A DNA stretch of 64,000 nucleotides, taken from NCBI GenBank assembly GCA_045580325.1, contig JAZNNR010000032.1, positions 62,001 through 126,000 on the forward strand, given 5' to 3'. A program made the position numbers and the translations under genes. Origin of the DNA: SIG672 sp045580325 (lineage in GTDB: Bacteria; Bacillota; Clostridia; Oscillospirales; CAG-272). Positions 58,564 through 64,000 of this stretch are shown piece by piece; position 1 is the first letter of the stretch; the number at the start of each line of letters is the position of its first letter. A model generated the notes under the pieces. The model saw only the letters and a program-made list of their open reading frames with translations, had not been told where the DNA came from and searched no databases.

Positions 58564-59024
58564 TCATAAACGCAGAGATGCGGAGTAGTAGGCATAAAGC
58601 TTTTCGTACAGAGAGGTGTCGGTCGGTGCAAGACACTCGGGAAATTCTGCCGAACTCACCGCGGAGCGGCTGACACGAAAGCGCGCAGGGAACAAAGGGC
58701 ACGGAGGCACAAAGGGCACCGAGGCGCAAAGGGCACGGAGGCGCAAAGGGCACGGAGGCACAAAGGGCACGGAGGCACAAAGGGCACAGAGGCGCAAAGG
58801 GCACGGAGGCGCAAAGGGCACAGAGGCACAAAGTGCACAGAGGCGCAAAGGGCACAGAGGCACAGTGGGCAGAGAGTAGTGGCAGACGGGAACTCCCGTA
58901 ACAGAGTTAAGACGTATCGGCGTCTAAGGTGCATCCTTTCTGGGTGAAGAAGAGTGGTACCGCGGAAACATAGTTTTTACGTTTTCGTCTCTTTATTTGG
59001 CAAAGAGACGGGAGCGTTTTTTTG
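58564..59024 (+). promoter_or_regulatory. Leucine-specific T-box leader with antiterminator and terminator
   Basis: Stem I: GCGG (58580-58583) pairs with CCGC (58659-58662) around a specifier loop with AGTAGTA opposite GAACTCA. The specifier codon is CTC (Leu) at 58655-58657, followed by the usual A. CAGAGAG (58609-58615) and a GTGTC-GACAC apical stem (58616-58620 with 58632-58636) are the distal features. The T-box core AGAGTGGTACCGCGG is at 58951-58965; its UGGU bulge fits a tRNA ending ACCA, as tRNA-Leu does. A CGTCTCTTT hairpin with a T7 run (58986-59024) is the terminator. Uncharged tRNA-Leu should permit read-through. Confidence 0.92.
58692..58861 (+). repeat. Ten 17-bp tandem repeats inside the T-box leader
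   Basis: Ten contiguous copies of a 17-mer (RCAAAGGGCACRGAGGC, R = A or G) with few substitutions, followed by a degenerate partial copy to about 58880. They sit between T-box stem I and the antiterminator, where most T-boxes carry stems II-III. The unit is not a multiple of three, contains no start-site context, and shows no spacer structure. Confidence 0.95.
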
Positions 59025-59073
59025 TTGCCGAATTTGTTTATATTTCTATTTCTTTTAAAGGAGTTTTAAAAAA

Positions 59074-60462
59074 ATGAAAAAGATCAGTACTTCCGACATT
59101 ACTCTTAAAAAGCTTTCCGAGGACCGCGCGATCGTTCTGCTTTTCCGTGAAAAATCGGCGATAGCGAGCTGCGCTGACGCAATCGGTTCTGACGTTGTTG
59201 AGCTGCCTGCAGTAAAATCTGTTCGCGAGGATACTATTATCTATAAGACCATCGCGCAGAACGTGAGAAATGCCTCGCTCGCAATTCCCGTAGGTTTCAG
59301 TACAGACGAAATGGCTGCCGCTTGGGAGTGTGTAAAGGACGCGAAAAAGCCCCGTCTTCAGATAGAGCTTCCCGTGTCCACTATTCAGATGGAATATACC
59401 TATCACATCAAACAGAATAAAATGTTAGAAAAGATCGCCGAGTTTGTAAAGGCGGCAAAGGCACTTTGCTCTGACGTTGAATTTTCAGCACTCGACGCAA
59501 CAAGAGCCGACGAGGATTTTCTTATCGCGGCGGTAAAAGAGGCAGAGACGAGCGGAGCTACTGTAATTACAGTGTGCGATGACGCGGGCGTTTCCACTCC
59601 CGACGATATTGCTTCTCTTGTTACTAAGGTTAAAGAAGCTGTAAGCGTTCCTGTCTGGGTAAAGGTATCTGACAAAGTAAATATGGCGGTAGCTTCGGCA
59701 TTTTCTGCAGTAAAAGCGGGAGCTGACGGACTTAAGTGCGCTATGGTGGGTAGAGACACGCTTCTCACGGGTGAGCTTTCTGATGCGATAAACACCTGCG
59801 GCTCGCAGATAGGCGCAGAGATAGGGCTTGACAGAACGAAGATCCACGCAAGCATCGACGATATGACCTCAAATATCAGCCACGATACCTACGAAAACGA
59901 AAATACCGTAAGTGAAAAGAAAAATATTCTTCTTGACTCCGACTCCTCACTCTCACAGGTCGCACAGGCGGCAAGAGTGCTTGGATATGACCTTTCGGAT
60001 ATTGACGTAGGTAACGTACATAAGGCACTTAAACAGGTTTGCGAAAAGAAGGGCGCAGTAGGAGCTAAGGAATTTGAAGCACTCATAGCAAGCTCTGCTA
60101 TGCAGGCTCCCTCAACATATCATTTTGAATCATACACAACGACAAGCAGTAACCTTTCAAGCTCGATGTCGCAGGTAACACTCAGATGCAACGATGAGAT
60201 GATCAGCGGAGTAAGTAACGGCGACGGACCTATCGACTCGGCGTTTCGCGCAATTGAGCAGTGCATAGGACATCACTACGAGCTTGACGATTTTCAGGTG
60301 CAGTCTGTAACCGAAGGAAAAGAGGCTCTCGGTTCTGCGCTTGTAAGACTTCGCAATAACGGAAAGCTCTATTCGGGCAACGGAACCTCTACCGACATAG
60401 TTGCGGCAAGTATAAGAGCATATATAAATGCGCTCAACAAGATAGTATTCGAGGAGGCATAA
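59074..60462 (+). CDS. 2-isopropylmalate synthase homologue lacking catalytic motifs (putative pseudoenzyme/leucine sensor)
   Basis: 462 residues. Residues about 20-250 follow the IPMS barrel (VEFSALDATRADEDFL, GATVITVCDDAGVSTPDDI), but the N-terminal DTTLRDGEQ catalytic strand is absent and the metal motif HxHND is replaced by KVSDKVN (about 197-203). Residues 350-458 are a well-conserved LeuA dimerisation/leucine-feedback domain (NGDGPIDSAFRAIE, NGTSTDIVAASIRAYINALNK). It therefore probably lacks synthase activity but may still bind leucine. Its leader is a Leu T-box. AAAGGAG precedes the ATG. A catalytic role of another type cannot be excluded. Confidence 0.85.
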   Translation: MKKISTSDITLKKLSEDRAIVLLFREKSAIASCADAIGSDVVELPAVKSVREDTIIYKTIAQNVRNASLAIPVGFSTDEMAAAWECVKDAKKPRLQIELPVSTIQMEYTYHIKQNKMLEKIAEFVKAAKALCSDVEFSALDATRADEDFLIAAVKEAETSGATVITVCDDAGVSTPDDIASLVTKVKEAVSVPVWVKVSDKVNMAVASAFSAVKAGADGLKCAMVGRDTLLTGELSDAINTCGSQIGAEIGLDRTKIHASIDDMTSNISHDTYENENTVSEKKNILLDSDSSLSQVAQAARVLGYDLSDIDVGNVHKALKQVCEKKGAVGAKEFEALIASSAMQAPSTYHFESYTTTSSNLSSSMSQVTLRCNDEMISGVSNGDGPIDSAFRAIEQCIGHHYELDDFQVQSVTEGKEALGSALVRLRNNGKLYSGNGTSTDIVAASIRAYINALNKIVFEEA

Positions 60463-60463
60463 T

Positions 60464-62923
60464 ATGAAGATCGTATTTTCGACTAAAAACGTAAGTCGAG
60501 CTACATTTCTTGACACCTGCCGCTTCGCCTACGATTACGGCTTTGAGGGCTTTGAAATTTATGATGCGGTGAGGGAAAGAAGCACTCATCACGACAGCAT
60601 TTTAAGGCGCGATCGCATAGCAGACGCAAAAAGAAAGCTCGTCAACAGAAATCTTGCTGTTTCTGCGCTCCGTATGCCCTGTCCTGTCGAAAGCAGCGAA
60701 ACGAGCGCCGAGCTTATTGAAAAATATGTCGATATGGCAATAGCATCGGGCGTAGAAAACGTTATTGTCAGAATAGAAGAAAACATTTCGTTTGATGTAC
60801 TCGACGAAAAAATGGGAACAGCTATCAAGCGCGCACAGGCGGCAGATGTTAACGTGCTCTTTGAAACCGTCGGATACCTTGCAAATACCGAAAAGGTGAT
60901 AGATATTATCAATCACTTTGCATCGGCGGCGGTCGGCGCTTCGTGGAACGTAAGAGGTACTTATTTTTCCGCACACGAAAGTGCAGAAACGACTATTAAA
61001 AATCTCGGCGCGTATATCAAATACGTGCGCCTCGGCGATATGAAGGGCGACAAAACCGTGCTTATCGGCGAGGGCGATCTCGAGGTCGAAAAGGTACTCA
61101 ACGCGCTCTCCTCTCTTAACTACGACGGCTTTATCTGCGCCGCGTGGAACGAGGAAATAAGCGATGCCGATATAGTTCTCACTCACTTTACAAACTATAT
61201 TTCTGCCCGTAACCGCGAGAAAAAAACGTATGATCACGCATATTATAACCGTGCAAGGACAGGTACTTTCGTCTGGAAAAAGTATGACGTTATTGAGGCG
61301 ACCTTCTCGGACGTCCTTGATACTATGGCGGAAACCTATCCCGACCAGTACGCCTTTAAATATCCCACGCTCGACTATACGAGAACCTACGAGCAGTTCA
61401 GACGCGACGTTGACGAATGCGCGGCAGCTCTTATCTCGCTCGGCGTAAAGGCAGGCGACCACGTTGCAGTATGGGCGACCAACGTTCCGCAGTGGTTCAT
61501 CACATTCTGGGCAACGACAAAGATAGGCGCAGTTCTCGTTACGGTCAATACCGCGTATAAAATTCACGAAATTGAATATCTCTTAAAGCAGTCGGATACT
61601 CATACACTCGTTATGATAGAGTACTGCAAGGATATAAATTATAAGGAAATTATCGAGGAGCTTTGCCCCGAGCTGAAAAATCTCGAGGCGGGAGTGCCTC
61701 TCTACTCGAAAAATCTGCCCTTCCTTCGTAACGTAGTAACGGTCGGATTCTCTATGGACGGCTGTCTTACCTGGGAGCAGATGCTTTCGCGCTCATCTCT
61801 TACTCCTCGCGAAGAGGTGCGCAGACGCGCTTCTCTTGTAAAGCCGGACGACGTATGTAATATGCAGTACACCTCGGGAACGACAGGATTTCCCAAGGGA
61901 GTTATGCTTACCCACAGAAATATCGTAAACAACGGTAAGACCATTGGCGACAGAATGGATCTCTCGACCGCCGACCGTATGATGATCCAGGTACCGATGT
62001 TCCACTGCTTCGGAATGGTGCTTTCGATGACCTCTATGATGACTCACGGCGGTACTCTCTGTCCGATACCCTATTTTTCGCCGAAATCGGCGCTTTCCTG
62101 CGTGAACGACGAGCATATTACCTGCTTTAACGGCGTTCCCACTATGTTTATCGCGATGTTCAACCACCCCGATTTTGCGAAAACCGATTTTTCGTATATG
62201 AGAACGGGCATTATGGCGGGCGCAAACTGTCCCGCAGACCTTATGCGACGCGCTTCGGTCGAAATGAATATGCGCGAGATCATCTCGGTGTACGGTCAGA
62301 CCGAGGCATCTCCCGGCTGTACTATGGGCGAGGTGAACGAGGATCTCGACCACCGCGTTGAAACTGTCGGAAGTGCTTTCCCCGGTATAGAATGCAAAAT
62401 TATCGATCCCGAAACGGGCGCAGAGCTTCCCGACGGAGAGAGCGGAGAGTTCGTTGCGCGCGGATTCAACATTATGAAGGGCTATTACAAAATGCCCGAG
62501 GCTACCGCACAAACGATAGATGCTGACGGCTGGCTTCATTCGGGCGACATCTGTATGAGAACTCCCGACGGATACTATAAGGTTACAGGACGACTCAAGG
62601 ATATGATAATACGCGGCGGTGAAAACCTCTATCCGCGTGAGATCGAGGAATTTTATCTCACTAACCCGAAGGTGCGCGACGTGCAGGTGATCGGCGTGCC
62701 CGACGAGGCTTACGGCGAGGAATGCTGTGCTTGGGTCATTCTCCACAAGGGAGAAAGCGCAGATGAGGCTGAAATGAAGGCTTTCGGAAACGCTTATATC
62801 GCAAAGCATAAGGTTCCGAGGTATTTCCTTTTCGTAGATGAGTTCCCGATGAACGCCGCAGGAAAGATACTTAAATACAAGATGCGCGACGAGTCTGTCG
62901 AGATACTCGGGCTGAAAAAGTAA
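60464..62923 (+). CDS. Fusion: sugar-phosphate isomerase/epimerase-like TIM barrel and AMP-forming acyl-CoA ligase
   Basis: 819 residues. Residues 1 to about 250 resemble the AP-endonuclease-2/xylose isomerase-like barrel (FAYDYGFEGFEIYD, NVLFETVGYLANTEKVIDII, KYVRLGDMKGDKTVLIGEGDL). Residues about 275-815 are an ANL-family ligase: YTSGTTGFPKGVMLTHRNI (about 466-484), YGQTEASPGCTMGEV, GWLHSGDICMRTPDGYY, GGENLYPREIEEF, and the catalytic Lys in AAGKILKYKMRDE. The ligase activates a carboxylate as acyl-adenylate then CoA thioester. It starts 2 bp after the LeuA-like gene, with AGGAGG upstream. The acyl substrate is unknown. Confidence 0.9.
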   Translation: MKIVFSTKNVSRATFLDTCRFAYDYGFEGFEIYDAVRERSTHHDSILRRDRIADAKRKLVNRNLAVSALRMPCPVESSETSAELIEKYVDMAIASGVENVIVRIEENISFDVLDEKMGTAIKRAQAADVNVLFETVGYLANTEKVIDIINHFASAAVGASWNVRGTYFSAHESAETTIKNLGAYIKYVRLGDMKGDKTVLIGEGDLEVEKVLNALSSLNYDGFICAAWNEEISDADIVLTHFTNYISARNREKKTYDHAYYNRARTGTFVWKKYDVIEATFSDVLDTMAETYPDQYAFKYPTLDYTRTYEQFRRDVDECAAALISLGVKAGDHVAVWATNVPQWFITFWATTKIGAVLVTVNTAYKIHEIEYLLKQSDTHTLVMIEYCKDINYKEIIEELCPELKNLEAGVPLYSKNLPFLRNVVTVGFSMDGCLTWEQMLSRSSLTPREEVRRRASLVKPDDVCNMQYTSGTTGFPKGVMLTHRNIVNNGKTIGDRMDLSTADRMMIQVPMFHCFGMVLSMTSMMTHGGTLCPIPYFSPKSALSCVNDEHITCFNGVPTMFIAMFNHPDFAKTDFSYMRTGIMAGANCPADLMRRASVEMNMREIISVYGQTEASPGCTMGEVNEDLDHRVETVGSAFPGIECKIIDPETGAELPDGESGEFVARGFNIMKGYYKMPEATAQTIDADGWLHSGDICMRTPDGYYKVTGRLKDMIIRGGENLYPREIEEFYLTNPKVRDVQVIGVPDEAYGEECCAWVILHKGESADEAEMKAFGNAYIAKHKVPRYFLFVDEFPMNAAGKILKYKMRDESVEILGLKK

Positions 62924-62974
62924 TTTTACAGCCTTCGCAAATACAAATCAAAAAAGATTTTAGGTAAATATATT

Positions 62975-64000
62975 ATGAAAAAGACCTACGTTACGTCTAT
63001 GCCCGATCATATCGGCGCGTTTTTAAAGGCAAGTAAGTGCTTTTCCGCACTGGGAATTAACATAACCCGCGTAAGCTATAATAAGGCGGTTGATTCACAT
63101 ACCCTGTTTATAGATGCAGAGGGAACAGAGGAGCAGCTCGGCAAAGCAGACGTTGAGCTCGAAAAGATCGGTTATCTTCAGGGAAACGCAAGTAAAACAA
63201 GCGTTGTGCTTATTGAATTTTGTCTTAAAGATATTCCCGGAAGCGTTACGAGCGTGCTTACGCTTATAAGCGATTTTAATTTTAATATTTCGTATATCAG
63301 CTCACAGGAAAACGGTACCGATTATCAGCTTTTCAAGATGGGCTTGTACGTAGACGACTTTGATAAGATCTCCGAGTTTTTGAAGGAAGCGGAAAAGCTG
63401 TGCAAGGTTCGTGTTATCGATTATAACAGCTCTGAAAAGGTTTACGATAACAGTATTTTCTATAATACCTACGTTATGGGACTTTCGCAGACTATGGGAC
63501 TTTCGGAGGACGTAAGAAGGGAGCTTCTCGTTCACGTCAATCTTGCTATGCAAACGCTTGACGAGCAGGGACTTTCGCCGTACAGGACCTTTGACAGTAT
63601 AAGTAAATTTGCCGAGCTTCTCGGTGCTTCAAAGGGCAAATCCTTTATTCCGAGGATAAGCACGCATAAGATCACAGACAGTACGGAAATTACTCTGATA
63701 GAGCCGCCATGCGGAAGTAATACTATAATTATCAAAAGTAACGACAAGCTTCTGTTTGTGGACAGCGGATACGCCTGTTACAGAGATGAAATGCTCGAGA
63801 TCTTCAGGAATATTATTCCCGATTTTGACAGCGTAAAGAAGACTATTCTCCTGACTCACGCCGACGTTGACCACTGCGGTTTGCTTTCGCTTTTTGACGA
63901 GGTTATAACGAGTCATAAGACCGCACTCTGCCTCAAAAATGAATATCTCGGCAACGACGGATACCGCGAGAAAAATCCTCTCCATAAGCCGTACATCAAT
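62975..64000 (+). CDS. ACT-like domain / metallo-beta-lactamase fold fusion, 3' truncated by window edge
   Basis: The frame is open from ATG 62975 to the window end (342 residues visible). Residues 1-145 read as two ACT-like repeats (MPDHIGAFLKASKCFSALGINITRVSY and KDIPGSVTSVLTLISDFNFNISYISS), which typically bind amino acids. After a helical linker, a metallo-beta-lactamase-like domain begins (TIIIKSNDKLLFVDSGYACYRDEM) with the metal motif THADVDHCG (about residues 291-299). It lies 51 bp after the ligase fusion and is probably the third gene of the Leu T-box operon. The ribosome binding site is weak (TAGGTAAA). Confidence 0.85.
   Translation, partial: MKKTYVTSMPDHIGAFLKASKCFSALGINITRVSYNKAVDSHTLFIDAEGTEEQLGKADVELEKIGYLQGNASKTSVVLIEFCLKDIPGSVTSVLTLISDFNFNISYISSQENGTDYQLFKMGLYVDDFDKISEFLKEAEKLCKVRVIDYNSSEKVYDNSIFYNTYVMGLSQTMGLSEDVRRELLVHVNLAMQTLDEQGLSPYRTFDSISKFAELLGASKGKSFIPRISTHKITDSTEITLIEPPCGSNTIIIKSNDKLLFVDSGYACYRDEMLEIFRNIIPDFDSVKKTILLTHADVDHCGLLSLFDEVITSHKTALCLKNEYLGNDGYREKNPLHKPYIN

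Noticed and set aside
58692..58861. CRISPR array
   Set aside because: The units are 17 bp and contiguous, with no unique spacers and no cas genes nearby.
58616..58879. An 87-codon plus-strand frame (and several minus-strand frames of 90-110 codons) across the 17-bp repeats
   Set aside because: They exist only because the repeat unit contains no stop codon; there is no ribosome binding site and the region is a T-box leader.

Overview
The window reads as a chromosomal segment of an anaerobic, gut-type Clostridia (Bacillota), probably near Oscillospirales or Christensenellales; this placement is inference from gene content. Supporting signs are a T-box leader, RNase J, the electron-transfer type dihydroorotate dehydrogenase PyrDB/PyrK, a sodium-pumping biotin decarboxylase, short-form HisG with HisZ, sigma-A type promoters with 16-17 bp spacers, and GTG/TTG starts behind good Shine-Dalgarno sequences. 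No phage, insertion sequence or CRISPR array was seen.

Layout. 1-3652: the end of an ATP-grasp gene, oligoendopeptidase F and a TPR membrane protein. 3847-9058: a five-gene biotin-dependent carboxyltransferase/sodium pump operon (methylmalonyl-CoA type CT, OadG, biotin carrier, OadB, OadA-type CT). 9122-13506 (minus): CPBP protease, a membrane protein and a large wall-anchored metallophosphoesterase. 13691-15341: RNase P RNA and galE. 15499-19021: a MITE-like element, an XRE repressor divergent from a small DUF-type gene, RNase J with a structured leader, and two tiny membrane proteins. 19159-29467: pyrimidine genes pyrC-carB-pyrK-pyrD-pyrF-PHP-pyrE-pyrB-pyrI, every step except carA. 29531-38466: a complete histidine cluster hisZ-G-D-C-B-H-A-F-IE plus a PHP phosphatase. 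38521-45260: small proteins, ddl with a structured leader, prmC, a SLOG protein, recG and xpt. 45333-50270: a nucleoside-type BMP/ABC importer that pairs logically with xpt. 50323-58252 (all minus): esterase, SecG with a strange acidic tail, a CAT tRNA, amidohydrolase, acyl carrier protein, a heterodimeric ABC exporter and rpsF-ssb-rpsR.

58529-64000 is the most unusual region. A leucine-specific T-box leader (specifier CTC, UGGU bulge) is interrupted by ten copies of a 17-bp tandem repeat. It controls a three-gene operon: a 2-isopropylmalate synthase homologue that has lost its catalytic motifs but kept the leucine-sensing C-terminal domain, a fusion of a sugar-isomerase-like TIM barrel to an AMP-forming acyl-CoA ligase, and an ACT-like/metallo-beta-lactamase fusion that runs off the window.

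A second recurring theme is a family of palindromic A/T-rich elements placed just after stop codons, including inside the pyr and his operons (after carB, hisD, hisC and hisA). Two of them abut start codons (hisC, hisF) that lack any visible Shine-Dalgarno sequence. Structured, non-standard 5' leaders are also visible before rnjA and ddl.
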